Part shown: piece by piece, positions 17,608 to 26,404 of the stretch
Layout: the number at the start of each line of letters is the position of its first letter
Numbering within the stretch: position 1 is the first letter of the stretch
NCBI RefSeq assembly: GCF_004006535.1
Contig: NZ_RLIH01000006.1
Location: forward strand, 1-64,000
DNA: 64,000 nucleotides
Reading direction: 5' to 3'
Origin: Anaerosphaera multitolerans
GTDB lineage: Bacteria; Bacillota; Clostridia; Tissierellales; Peptoniphilaceae
The notes under the pieces: model-generated
What the model saw: the letters and a program-made list of their open reading frames with translations, nothing else
What the model was told of the DNA's origin: nothing
The model's database searches: none
Position numbers and translations under genes: made by a program

Positions 17608-19963
17608 TTAAAATCCCCCTATTATAATGACCATAGGTTATATTTTCATATTTTTTTATTAACATTTCTTTAAGTTGTGAGCTGTCCACATCTTTTCTTT
17701 CTATTGCCTCTTTATATAATGAGCTGGTAAAGTTTATATCCTCTCTAAGATTTAATTTAAAACTTGAAACTCCATAATTTTTAAGTTTTTGCAGTTTGTC
17801 TATTAATACTATGGGATAGGGGTTAAAAATTTCCGAAACTCCATTATATCTTTCTACTAAAAAGTCCACATTCCTTTTATCTCTAATATAAAATCCCTTT
17901 TCAAAGTTACAATTTCGGCAATCAACATCACTACTACAATTTTTAACTATTGATGCAGGACAGTGCTTCATAGTCATTACCGGTACCAAACCATGAGCTA
18001 AAACCTCAATTACATCTCCGTAATTTTTTGCTATGGTCCTAATTTGAGAGCTATTAACCTCAGGTGATAGGATAATTCTATTAAAATTCTGTTCTAAAAG
18101 GAATTTCACACTGAATGAATTAAAAATATTTAAACCTATATCTGCAACTTTTCTGATTTTTAAATTTTTAAATTTTTCTACTTGCCCTATATTATTTATA
18201 AGAATTTCATCTATTATATCTAAGTGGTTATTAATAAAATTAAAATCTTCTTCTAATTCAGTTGAATTTTGAAATTTTCTTAAAACTACACTTACTTTTA
18301 AATCATTAGCTCTTAGATAATCTGTTATTTCCGCTGTAAAAACCTTAATAGGAATATAAATTCCCTTTACCTTTGATGTTTCCAGCTCTTTCAAAGAACT
18401 TAAATTATATATTTCAACTCTTATACCCACTTCTTTTTCTCCAGGTTCTCTATTTATATTAAAATCAGAATCATTAATTGTAATAGTTTCCCTATCTACG
18501 GAAATAAAAATATTATTTAACTTTTCAATAGCTTCTCTTCTTAAACTGTTTAATATTGAAATCGGTAAAAATATATTGTCATCACTATTAATTTCAATAC
18601 TATTTAACTTATAGACACTATCTCCCAGTTTAGAAAGATTTTCTTTTATTTTCTCCTCAGTTAATGGAGCTTTTTTAGCTTCTTCGACAATAGCATTAGA
18701 AAATACTTCCACCTCTATATCTTCAGAGCTAACTCTTATATTAGGTTTCTCACCTAGTTTAAAATTTCCCTTTATATCTATGGTTCTATATTTAGGCTCA
18801 CTGTTTAAATCTCTTTCTATATTATCCGATAACTCTTTAGAATAGGTTTTATAAATTCTAGAACCAACTGCAAGATTTTTATTGGTTTTAAAAATATACT
18901 TACCTTCTGTGTTAAAGTTGGAATTAAATCCGAAGCTTTTTTCCTTGCTGAAAATTTCAAGTCCGTCGCCTCCTTCTATGGGATAAGTAAAGTTTAAAAT
19001 ATATCCGTCTTTAACTTTTTTTAAAACTTCTCCTACTAAAATCCCTCTGTTGTCCGGTCGGTCATAGGATATAAAGGCTCTGCCAAAGTCTCCATTAAAA
19101 AGCCCCTTAGTAAATCCTCTATTAAATATTTGTTCTGTATTTTCCAAATCAACCTTGTTTAAATTTTCTTCCAAAGCCTTTTTATAACTGGATACAATTT
19201 GATATACGTATTGAGGTTTTTTCATTCTACCCTCTATTTTAAGAGAGTAAACTCCTCTTTTTACATAATCATCTACAGTTAAAAGAGTGTTTAAATCCTT
19301 GGGAGATAGAATATATTTTTCTTCAGAGATAAGGTCTTTCTTTAAATTTAAAATACCATATTCCTTTCTACAAGGTTGGGCACATTCTCCTCTATTGCCC
19401 GATCTGCCCCCTATCATGGAGCTCATAAGACATTCCCCTGAAAAACAAACACAAAGGGCTCCGTGAACAAAGCCCTCTATTTCAATATTCGTATTCTCTT
19501 TTATTTTATTAATTTCATCCAGTTCCGTTTCCCTTGCAAGTACAACTCTGTTAAAGCCTAAATTTTCAACTGCTTTTGCTCCGTAAAAATTATTAATTGC
19601 CATTTGAGTACTTGCGTGAATATCAAAATTCTTAAAAATACTTTTAGCTAAAATTCCGAAACCTAAATCCTGAACGATTATACCGTCTACTCCTATTTCA
19701 TACAAATAGTTTGTAAAATCAATAGCCTCTTTTACTTCACTATCTTCTAATAAAATATTCATTGTAACGTATATTTTCACTTTTCTTAAGTGCGCAAAAT
19801 CTACAGCCCTTTTTAAATCCTCATCGGAAAAATTTTTTGCCTTTGCCCTTGCGCCGAAATTTTTCCCGCCAAGATAAACAGCATTGCAACCTGCTGTTAT
19901 CCCCGCTTTTAAAGATTCAAAATCACCTGCCGGAGCAAGTATTTCATAACTATTTTCATTCAT
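17600..19963 (-). CDS. U32-family protein (RlhA/collagenase-like), double-length
   Basis: A 787-residue protein of the peptidase U32 family, whose studied members (RlhA, TrhP) are prephenate-dependent RNA hydroxylases with an iron-sulfur cluster rather than proteases. The N-terminal 300 residues contain ILAPAGDFESLKAG, the Fe-S cysteine set in CVCFSGECLMSS and GECAQPCR, and SLKIEGRMK. A middle DUF3656-like region follows. The C-terminal third is a second U32-like barrel with its own cysteines (CPASIVKNCSS...CRNCNF). The best guess is a 23S rRNA or tRNA cytidine/uridine hydroxylase. Older annotation would call it a collagenase-like protease. The ATG overlaps the zapA stop (TAATG). It lies in an operon with mutS2. 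Confidence 0.88.
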   Translation of the reverse strand: MNENSYEILAPAGDFESLKAGITAGCNAVYLGGKNFGARAKAKNFSDEDLKRAVDFAHLRKVKIYVTMNILLEDSEVKEAIDFTNYLYEIGVDGIIVQDLGFGILAKSIFKNFDIHASTQMAINNFYGAKAVENLGFNRVVLARETELDEINKIKENTNIEIEGFVHGALCVCFSGECLMSSMIGGRSGNRGECAQPCRKEYGILNLKKDLISEEKYILSPKDLNTLLTVDDYVKRGVYSLKIEGRMKKPQYVYQIVSSYKKALEENLNKVDLENTEQIFNRGFTKGLFNGDFGRAFISYDRPDNRGILVGEVLKKVKDGYILNFTYPIEGGDGLEIFSKEKSFGFNSNFNTEGKYIFKTNKNLAVGSRIYKTYSKELSDNIERDLNSEPKYRTIDIKGNFKLGEKPNIRVSSEDIEVEVFSNAIVEEAKKAPLTEEKIKENLSKLGDSVYKLNSIEINSDDNIFLPISILNSLRREAIEKLNNIFISVDRETITINDSDFNINREPGEKEVGIRVEIYNLSSLKELETSKVKGIYIPIKVFTAEITDYLRANDLKVSVVLRKFQNSTELEEDFNFINNHLDIIDEILINNIGQVEKFKNLKIRKVADIGLNIFNSFSVKFLLEQNFNRIILSPEVNSSQIRTIAKNYGDVIEVLAHGLVPVMTMKHCPASIVKNCSSDVDCRNCNFEKGFYIRDKRNVDFLVERYNGVSEIFNPYPIVLIDKLQKLKNYGVSSFKLNLREDINFTSSLYKEAIERKDVDSSQLKEMLIKKYENITYGHYNRGILNG

Positions 19964-20499
19964 TAGTTTTCAATTTCCCTACTTAAATCTATTATTCTCT
20001 TTTGAGCATCATAAATTTGTTCTTCTAAAGTTTTTTTGTCCTTTTTAAGATTCTCAATTTCAGCTTGTAGCTCAATAAATTCTTTATCTCTGCTGATTTT
20101 TTCCAATCTCAATTCTTTATTTTCAGCTTCCAAGTCTCTTACTTCATCTCTATATTTGGAAATTAGTTTATCACTTTTTTCTTTGTCATCTATAAGTGTC
20201 TTTTGGAACTTCTTTAATTCATCAATAGTTTTAAGACTGTCCCTATAAAGCTCGCCGTTTTTATCTAACTTTTGTACTTTATTCTGTTCGCTTTTAAACT
20301 TTTCTTTTTCATCAAGTATGTTTAAAGCCGTTAAAACCAAGCATTGAGTTTGATTTAATTTATAATTGGACTTTTGAACTTTCTTTATTCTATCATTTAG
20401 CGACTTCGCCAGACTTTTTATATAATTAGCATCTTCATCACCAACTACATAAAAATTCATATCATTAATTTGAACTTTTACTTTTTTATCCGTTGCCAC
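19963..20499 (-). CDS. zapA: Cell division protein ZapA
   Basis: A cytoplasmic protein that bundles FtsZ protofilaments at mid-cell. The N-terminal 95 residues are the ZapA domain (VKVQINDMNFYVVGDEDANYI...LTALNILDE). The rest is a long, highly charged coiled coil (KEL/KEN/KDK-rich), which makes this version longer than the roughly 100-residue E. coli protein, as in many Bacillota. The frame opens earlier with a TTG that has no ribosome site. GAGGGG lies six bases before the GTG at 20499, so I use the GTG, giving MATDKKVKV. It sits between pheT and the U32 gene. Confidence 0.88.
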   Translation of the reverse strand: MATDKKVKVQINDMNFYVVGDEDANYIKSLAKSLNDRIKKVQKSNYKLNQTQCLVLTALNILDEKEKFKSEQNKVQKLDKNGELYRDSLKTIDELKKFQKTLIDDKEKSDKLISKYRDEVRDLEAENKELRLEKISRDKEFIELQAEIENLKKDKKTLEEQIYDAQKRIIDLSREIEN

Positions 20500-20545
20500 A
20501 ATAATCCCCTCTTTACTCAATAAAGGAAATTTATATTTCCCAACA

Positions 20546-22927
20546 CTATGCTCTTAGTTTTGCTTCTAACTTAACATTTAAATCGGCGATAATAGATTCA
20601 ATTATATCGTTTACTTCTCCATCTACTAAAGTTCTATCATGAGCTCTAAACTGCATTGAAAATGCAACAGACTTTTTATTTTCTTCAATTCCCGCTCCTG
20701 TATATACATCAAATACATTAAACTCCTCTAAAAGATCTCCTCCATGTTTTGAAACTATATTTTCAATTTCAATTACATCTATATCTCTATCGATTATAAC
20801 AGCCAAATCTCTCTTAATAGCAGGATGTTTAATAAGCTCTTTAAATAAATAATTTTCCTTGCTGTACTTTATTAGCTTTTCAAATTCAATTTCAGCTACA
20901 TAGCATCTCTTCTTTAAATCATGGTTTTTGGTAACATTTGGATGAACCTCTCCAAAAACGCCCACTTTTTCGCCATTTAAACTTATTACAGCTGATCTTC
21001 CCGGATGTAGAAATGAAACATTCGCTCTTGAATATTCCAGCTTTTCAATTCCTATATTCCAAAGAGACTTTTCTATAGCTTCCTTTAAATAATAGAAATC
21101 TCCCAAGTCATAAAAACCAATGGCCAGTTTTAGATTTTCTTCAGGCAGTTCTCCTTCTTGCGGAATAAAAGTATTTCCAAATTCAAAACCACCTACATTT
21201 TCATTTCCTCTGTGTTCATTTTTTGAAAGCACCTCTAGAATATTTGATACTATAGTAGTTCTCATAATACTATATTCCTCACCAAGAGGATTAATTATTT
21301 TAACAACCTCTCTTAAAGGCGAATTTTCATCTAATTCCAATTTATCAAATATAGAAGGGCTTACAAAGGAATAAGTCATAAATTCACTTAATCCAAAGGA
21401 CATTAAAATTTTCTTTACTCTATCTTCAAGGTGCTTGATTTTAGGTTTCCCTCCCACAGTAAGAGCTCCTTCAAGTTCCTTTGGCTCAATATTGTGGTAA
21501 CCATAAATCCTTGCCACCTCTTCAATTAAATCCTCTTCTATATCAATATCCAACCTAAAAGTCGGTACCTTTGTAACTACAAGGTCTTTTTCAACTTTAG
21601 ACTTTAATTGCAGTCTATTTAGAATTTCTGCTGTTTGCTCCGCACTTAATTCAAATCCTATTAAGTGATTGCATCTATCAACTCTTAAGCTGACTTCTTT
21701 TTCTTTTCTTATGTTTTTATAATTGTCTATTTCACCTGCAACTATTTCACAAGCTCCAAGCTCCTCTGCCAATTGACAAACTCTATCTACTGCTATCTTA
21801 GCTATATTTGGATCAATTCCCTTTTCAAATCTCGATGAGGCCTCAGATCTAATCTGTAATTTCTTAGAGGTTTTTCTTACACTTTCATCACTGAAATTAG
21901 CACCCTCCAACAATACATTTACTGTTGTAGGTTTGATTTCAGAGTCAAAACCACCCATTACACCTGCAATACCTACAGCTTTTTCTCCATCTGTTATAAC
22001 TACGTCTTCCTTAGACAAAACTCTATCTACGTTGTCAAGAGTTTTAATTTCTTCACCTTCTCTAGCTTGACGAACTACAATTTTTCTTGACTTTAAAAAA
22101 TCTAAATCATAAGCGTGAAGAGGTTGTCCATATTCCAGCATTACAAAGTTTGTAAGATCTACTATGTTGTTAATAGGTCTTACTCCCGCTGCCATTAGAC
22201 GATTTTGAATCCAAATTGGCGAGCTTTCTATTTTTACATTTTTTAAAACCTTTGAATAAAATCTACTACAGTTGTCAGTTTCAATTTCTATAGCATCAAA
22301 ATAATCGTAAACATCTTCAACTTCATTTTTAAATTTTATTTCAGGTTCTTTTAAATCCTTATTAAAAGTTGCAGCTGTCTCTCTTGCCATTCCAATAATA
22401 CTTAGACAATCAGGTCTGTTTGGAGTTACCTCTATTTCTATAATTTCTTTATCTAAATCTAAAACTTCAATGGCATTTTTCCCAATTTCTACATCTTCCG
22501 GAAAAATATAAATTCCATCTCTAGCCTCTTTAGGTATTACAGAATTGTCATATCCAAGTTCTTCTAATGAGCATAACATTCCATTAGATTCTAGACCTCT
22601 TAACTCACCCTTCTTAATTACCAAATCATTAGCTAGGTGAGCTCCATCAACTGCTACAGGTACTATAGCCCCTTCAAATACATTAGGCGCCCCTGTTACA
22701 ATTTGAAGAACTTCACTTCCTATATTTACTTTACAAACCACAAGCTTATCCGCATTTGGATGTTTTTCTATCTTTTCAATTTTTCCAACTATTACTTTTT
22801 CAAGTCCGAAGGATCTATCTTCTATGGACTCAACATGAGAACCCGTTGCAGTAATTTCATCTGCAATTGCCTTTATATTTTCATCTATCTCAACATAGTC
22901 TTTTAACCACTTAACTGGTAATAACAT
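20546..22927 (-). CDS. pheT: Phenylalanyl-tRNA synthetase beta subunit
   Basis: The 793-residue beta chain of the alpha2-beta2 enzyme that charges tRNA-Phe. Domains in order: an EMAP-type tRNA-binding OB fold (about 40-150, VGKIEKIEKHPNADKL), the B3/B4 editing domain, B5 (about 400-470), a pseudo-catalytic core, and the C-terminal FDX-ACB anticodon-binding domain (about 700-793, starting FKELIKHPAIKRDLAV). GGAGG is six bases before the ATG. It follows pheS by 12 bases. Confidence 0.97.
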   Translation of the reverse strand: MLLPVKWLKDYVEIDENIKAIADEITATGSHVESIEDRSFGLEKVIVGKIEKIEKHPNADKLVVCKVNIGSEVLQIVTGAPNVFEGAIVPVAVDGAHLANDLVIKKGELRGLESNGMLCSLEELGYDNSVIPKEARDGIYIFPEDVEIGKNAIEVLDLDKEIIEIEVTPNRPDCLSIIGMARETAATFNKDLKEPEIKFKNEVEDVYDYFDAIEIETDNCSRFYSKVLKNVKIESSPIWIQNRLMAAGVRPINNIVDLTNFVMLEYGQPLHAYDLDFLKSRKIVVRQAREGEEIKTLDNVDRVLSKEDVVITDGEKAVGIAGVMGGFDSEIKPTTVNVLLEGANFSDESVRKTSKKLQIRSEASSRFEKGIDPNIAKIAVDRVCQLAEELGACEIVAGEIDNYKNIRKEKEVSLRVDRCNHLIGFELSAEQTAEILNRLQLKSKVEKDLVVTKVPTFRLDIDIEEDLIEEVARIYGYHNIEPKELEGALTVGGKPKIKHLEDRVKKILMSFGLSEFMTYSFVSPSIFDKLELDENSPLREVVKIINPLGEEYSIMRTTIVSNILEVLSKNEHRGNENVGGFEFGNTFIPQEGELPEENLKLAIGFYDLGDFYYLKEAIEKSLWNIGIEKLEYSRANVSFLHPGRSAVISLNGEKVGVFGEVHPNVTKNHDLKKRCYVAEIEFEKLIKYSKENYLFKELIKHPAIKRDLAVIIDRDIDVIEIENIVSKHGGDLLEEFNVFDVYTGAGIEENKKSVAFSMQFRAHDRTLVDGEVNDIIESIIADLNVKLEAKLRA

Positions 22928-22939
22928 TCTAAACCTCCA

Positions 22940-23962
22940 CTAAAACTGTCTTAAAAATCTTGCATCATTTTCAAATAGCAATCTAATATCGTTAATTCCA
23001 TATTTAACCATTGCAATTCTATCAATTCCCATTCCAAATGCAAAACCACTATATATCTCCGGATCTATTCCACAATTTCTAAGTACATTTGGATGTACCA
23101 TACCGCAACCCAACAGCTCCATGCTCCAACCGGTATAGTTACAATCTGCACATCCCTTTCCACCACAAGTCATACAAGTTACGTCCACTTCCGCACTTGG
23201 TTCAGTAAAAGGAAAATTATGTGGTCTAAATCTAGTCTTCATTTCATCTCCAAAAAGAGTCTTTACAACAATATTTAAAGTTTCAAATAAATTTGCCATA
23301 GATATATTTTTATCAACTACGATTCCTTCCAATTGATGAAACATAGGAGAATGTGTAGCGTCAACTTCATCTGATCTAAATACTCTTCCCGGACATACAA
23401 CTCTAAGTGGTGCTCCAAGATCTTTCATAGCTCTAATTTGTACTGGAGAAGTCTGAGTTCTCAAAATAGTTTTATCATCTATATAAAAAGTATCACTTAA
23501 GTCTCTAGAAGGATGGTTTGCCGGAGCATTTAACAAATCAAAATTATTTTCTACAGATTCAACTTCAGGACCATCATAAACTGTAAAACCCATTCTAATA
23601 AATAAATTTTCCAATTCTTCCAAGGTCTTTTTTAGAGGATGTTCATGACCTAAAATTTCAGTATTCTTTCTTAAAGTAATATCTATTCTTTCATCTTTTA
23701 ATCTTTTATTAAGTACAATGTCATTTAATTCTTTTGTTTTTTTGGCAATACTTTCTTCAATTTCAGCTCTAACTTCATTTGCCAAAGCACCAATTACCGG
23801 TCTTTCTTCCTTTGACAGTTTGCCCATTTCTCTCAATACAAGTGTTAGTTCACCTTTTTTCCCTAAATAAGAAACTCTTATATCTTCAATTCCTTTTAAT
23901 TCTTCCACTTTATCCAACTTACTAACAACTGTATTTTTTATTTCAATAAGTTTCTCTTTCAT
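22940..23962 (-). CDS. pheS: Phenylalanyl-tRNA synthetase alpha subunit
   Basis: The catalytic class II chain. It has an N-terminal coiled coil (about 1-90) and then the aminoacylation core with motif 1 (HPLKKTLEELENLFIRMGF), motif 2 (RVVCPGRVFRSDEVDATH) and motif 3 (GFAFGMGIDRIAMVKYG). A CxxC...CxxC group (CMTCGGKGCADC) sits before motif 3. The open frame begins six codons earlier. GGGAGG lies directly before two adjacent ATGs and fits the second one, MKEKLIEIKN, best. It is the first gene of the six-gene operon ending with argS. Confidence 0.97.
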   Translation of the reverse strand: MKEKLIEIKNTVVSKLDKVEELKGIEDIRVSYLGKKGELTLVLREMGKLSKEERPVIGALANEVRAEIEESIAKKTKELNDIVLNKRLKDERIDITLRKNTEILGHEHPLKKTLEELENLFIRMGFTVYDGPEVESVENNFDLLNAPANHPSRDLSDTFYIDDKTILRTQTSPVQIRAMKDLGAPLRVVCPGRVFRSDEVDATHSPMFHQLEGIVVDKNISMANLFETLNIVVKTLFGDEMKTRFRPHNFPFTEPSAEVDVTCMTCGGKGCADCNYTGWSMELLGCGMVHPNVLRNCGIDPEIYSGFAFGMGIDRIAMVKYGINDIRLLFENDARFLRQF

Positions 23963-23990
23963 CATGTCCTCCCATTTCATTATAACTTAG

Positions 23991-24019
23991 ATTATAGCAT
24001 TTAAGCTCTATATTATCAA
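23991..24019 (-). promoter_or_regulatory. pheS operon promoter
   Basis: Minus-strand TTGATA, exactly 17 bases, then TATAAT. The -10 lies 28 bases before the chosen ATG, so the leader is only about 20 bases, too short for a T-box or other riboswitch. Confidence 0.85.
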
Positions 24020-24070
24020 CGTTAGCACTATTTATATTATAGCTGGAAACTACTAATATAAACTTTATGC

Positions 24071-24099
24071 TTGATAATGTAAAATTTTTATGGTATCAT
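24071..24099 (+). promoter_or_regulatory. tRNA-Cys promoter
   Basis: TTGATA, a 17-bp spacer and TATCAT end 13 bases before the first base of the tRNA. It is back to back with the pheS promoter, about 50 bp apart, and shares the same -35 hexamer. Confidence 0.8.
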
Positions 24100-24112
24100 T
24101 ATTAATGCTCAG

Positions 24113-24186
24113 GGCGACATAGCCAAGTGGTAAGGCACGGGTCTGCAACACCCTTATCACCAGTTCGAATCTGGTTGTCGCCTCCA
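24113..24186 (+). tRNA. tRNA-Cys (GCA)
   Basis: A 74-base cloverleaf with acceptor stem GGCGACA/TGTCGCC, anticodon loop CTGCAAC (anticodon GCA, cysteine), T arm around GTTCGAAT, discriminator U and an encoded CCA end. The lowest pair of the anticodon stem appears mismatched (C with U) in my folding. It is a single-gene transcript with its own promoter and terminator. Confidence 0.95.
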
Positions 24187-24187
24187 T

Positions 24188-24213
24188 AAGTACTAATCTT
24201 TAGGTTAGTACTT
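24188..24213 (+). terminator. tRNA-Cys terminator
   Basis: A perfect 9-bp stem (AAGTACTAA/TTAGTACTT) with an 8-base loop directly follows the CCA end and is followed by a T-rich run (TTTTATTTTT). Confidence 0.88.
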
Positions 24214-24240
24214 TTTTATTTTTGAAATCTTTATACAAAA

Positions 24241-24266
24241 AAATGATATACCTAAGCATACCATTT
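24241..24266 (-). terminator. Terminator of the yicC-thiN operon
   Basis: On the minus strand AAATGGTAT pairs with ATATCATTT (one G-U pair), with an 8-base loop, followed by a run of T. The stem starts at the last base of the thiN stop codon. Confidence 0.75.
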
Positions 24267-24895
24267 TAATCTTTTGATTTAATTATAAACCCTTCTCCTC
24301 TATGTACTTCAATAGTGCAACTGTCCTTTAGTATTTCATTACTTACTCCGCCAATGGGATATTTTTTAATTATTAAATGATTAGTTTCATATTTTAAACC
24401 CTTTGTCGAATATTCCAACTCTTCACTTATGGGAATTACACTGATATATTTAAATCCATTTTTAGCATAACTGTAAACTCCCTTTTTTACATAGTATATC
24501 TCGTTGTTATCGTCTATAATTACGCTTTTTATTTTAGTATAAAGCCCTTCTAAAAGTAACATATTTGAAAGCGTATGGTCCATTCTCGTACCCGTTGCAG
24601 ATAAAATAACAAGATCATCAACGCCTTGTTCCAATAATATATTAAGCGCAGCTTCCGTATCGGTAAAATCTTTTTCACTGGGATATTTTTCCACTGCTAT
24701 TTTATTATCTTTAATAAATTTTAACCCCTCTTTGTCAATGGAATCAAAATCCCCTACAACTGCATCTGGAATTATGTCAGTCCCAACAAAGTTTTTAATA
24801 CCCCCATCAGCACATACTATAAAACTATCTCTTCCATATTTTTCCAAAAGCTCTTTATTTATTTTATTTCCACTTGAAACTAAAAGCCCTTTCAT
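24266..24895 (-). CDS. thiN: Thiamine pyrophosphokinase
   Basis: Transfers pyrophosphate from ATP to thiamine to make thiamine diphosphate. The 209-residue protein has the N-terminal TPK catalytic fold with VCADGG, PDAVVGDFDSI and the EKDFTDTEAAL segment, then a C-terminal beta-sandwich TPK_B1 domain with a SNEIL motif. The start overlaps the rpe stop by four bases (ATGA). rsgA-rpe-thiN at the end of the prkC operon is a conserved Bacillota arrangement. Confidence 0.93.
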   Translation of the reverse strand: MKGLLVSSGNKINKELLEKYGRDSFIVCADGGIKNFVGTDIIPDAVVGDFDSIDKEGLKFIKDNKIAVEKYPSEKDFTDTEAALNILLEQGVDDLVILSATGTRMDHTLSNMLLLEGLYTKIKSVIIDDNNEIYYVKKGVYSYAKNGFKYISVIPISEELEYSTKGLKYETNHLIIKKYPIGGVSNEILKDSCTIEVHRGEGFIIKSKD

Positions 24896-25539
24896 TTTAA
24901 AAGTTCCTTAAATTTTAAAATTTCAGAAGTAGGATCCTCTTTTCCAAATATTGCAGAGCCGACAACTAAAATATCAGCTCCCGCATTATAAACTTCTAAG
25001 GCATTATCCAGTTTAATACCTCCATCAGCTTCTATTAAACAATTATATCCACTATTATCTATTATTTCCCTTGCCTCTCTTATTTTCTTTAGAGAAGAAC
25101 TAATAAAGCTTTGTCCTCCAAATCCTGGATTAACGCTCATAATCAAAAGCAAATTTATATCTGAAAGTGTATACTTAAGTATATCTAAATTTTCAGCAGG
25201 ATTTATTACTATACCCGCTTTAATTCCAAAACTTTTTATTAAGTTCAAAGTTCGATTTAAGTGAGTCGTTGAGTTTGGATGCACAGTTATAAGATTAGCT
25301 CCCGCCTTAACAAAGTCCTCAATATAGTTTTCCGGTTTCTCAATCATAAGATGGACGTCAAAATCAATAGAAGTCAACTTTCTTAGTTGCGATACTATTC
25401 CGGGACCAAAGGAAATATTCGGTACATAATTTCCATCCATAATGTCAACGTGTACAAAGTCCACCTTTGTCTCATTCATTATGTCAAAATCTCTTCTTAT
25501 ATTTGTAAAATCTGCCGATAAAATAGATGGTGAAATCAT
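24892..25539 (-). CDS. rpe: Ribulose-phosphate 3-epimerase
   Basis: Interconverts ribulose-5-phosphate and xylulose-5-phosphate in the pentose phosphate pathway. The 215-residue TIM barrel begins MISPSILSADF, has the metal/catalytic motifs VHVDIMDGNYVPN and HLMIEKPENY, the loop MSVNPGFGGQSF, and the phosphate-binding end EADGGIK and GSAIFG. GGAGAGG precedes the ATG, which overlaps the rsgA stop by one base. Confidence 0.96.
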   Translation of the reverse strand: MISPSILSADFTNIRRDFDIMNETKVDFVHVDIMDGNYVPNISFGPGIVSQLRKLTSIDFDVHLMIEKPENYIEDFVKAGANLITVHPNSTTHLNRTLNLIKSFGIKAGIVINPAENLDILKYTLSDINLLLIMSVNPGFGGQSFISSSLKKIREAREIIDNSGYNCLIEADGGIKLDNALEVYNAGADILVVGSAIFGKEDPTSEILKFKELLK

Positions 25540-26396
25540 TAATACCTCTCCTTTTCCTTTAACTCCTCATATATCAATTTATAGTTCTCATACCTTGACC
25601 TAGGTAATTTTCCCTCATTAACTAGCTCTACTACTTTACACCCGGGTTCGTTTAAGTGCTTACAATCATTAAATTTACAATCCTTAGAGGGAATAAAAAA
25701 TTCCCTGAAATAATCTTTTAAATCCTCAGGCTTCATATCTAAATCAAAACTGGAAAAACCCGGAGTGTCAAATAGATATATTCCCTCTTCTCCGCTTAAT
25801 AACTCCACATGTCTAGTAGTATGTTTTCCCCTTCTCGTCTTTTCACTTACACTGCCCACTTCAACTTCTCTATTTAATATATAACTTGCAATTGTAGACT
25901 TTCCGGCAGCAGAAACACCACTTAAAGCAGTTGTCTTATTTTTTAAATAATCCTTTAATAAATCTAAAGTAAAAGTATATTTATAGGAAATCATAAAGGT
26001 TTTAAATCCTGCACTTCTATAAATTTCCATTAAATATCTTGCCTCTTCTTCATCTAAATCATACTTGTTTATGGCTATTAATACATCTACCTTATTTTCA
26101 TATTGACATATTAACTTATCAACTAAATTTAAATTATACTTGGGATCTTTTACGGGAATTACTATTAATACCTGATCTACATTGGCAACGGCCGGTCTAA
26201 TTAGCATATTTTTTCTGGGATATATTTTTTCAATATATCCCAGTCTATCTTTTTCATATTTAAACTCAACTTCATCACCTACAAGAGGTTTAATATCTTC
26301 ATTTCTAAAGTTTCCCCTTGCTCTAGTTTCATAAATTGTAGAATTGGAATTTACATAGTAAAAACCGCCAGTAAGTTTTACTATCTTTCCTCTCAT
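25539..26396 (-). CDS. rsgA: Ribosome small subunit-dependent GTPase RsgA
   Basis: A circularly permuted GTPase that checks late 30S assembly. It has an N-terminal OB fold (about 1-70), then G4 (INKYDL) ahead of the P-loop (GVSAAGKST) and G3 (DTPGF), the order unique to this family. It ends in a zinc knuckle (CKFNDCKHLNEPGCKV). The P-loop reads GVSAAGKST where most RsgA proteins have GVSGVGKSS, a small but visible deviation. It is 285 residues. AGGAGG precedes the ATG. Confidence 0.96.
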   Translation of the reverse strand: MRGKIVKLTGGFYYVNSNSTIYETRARGNFRNEDIKPLVGDEVEFKYEKDRLGYIEKIYPRKNMLIRPAVANVDQVLIVIPVKDPKYNLNLVDKLICQYENKVDVLIAINKYDLDEEEARYLMEIYRSAGFKTFMISYKYTFTLDLLKDYLKNKTTALSGVSAAGKSTIASYILNREVEVGSVSEKTRRGKHTTRHVELLSGEEGIYLFDTPGFSSFDLDMKPEDLKDYFREFFIPSKDCKFNDCKHLNEPGCKVVELVNEGKLPRSRYENYKLIYEELKEKERY

Positions 26397-26404
26397 TAAT
26401 CCTC

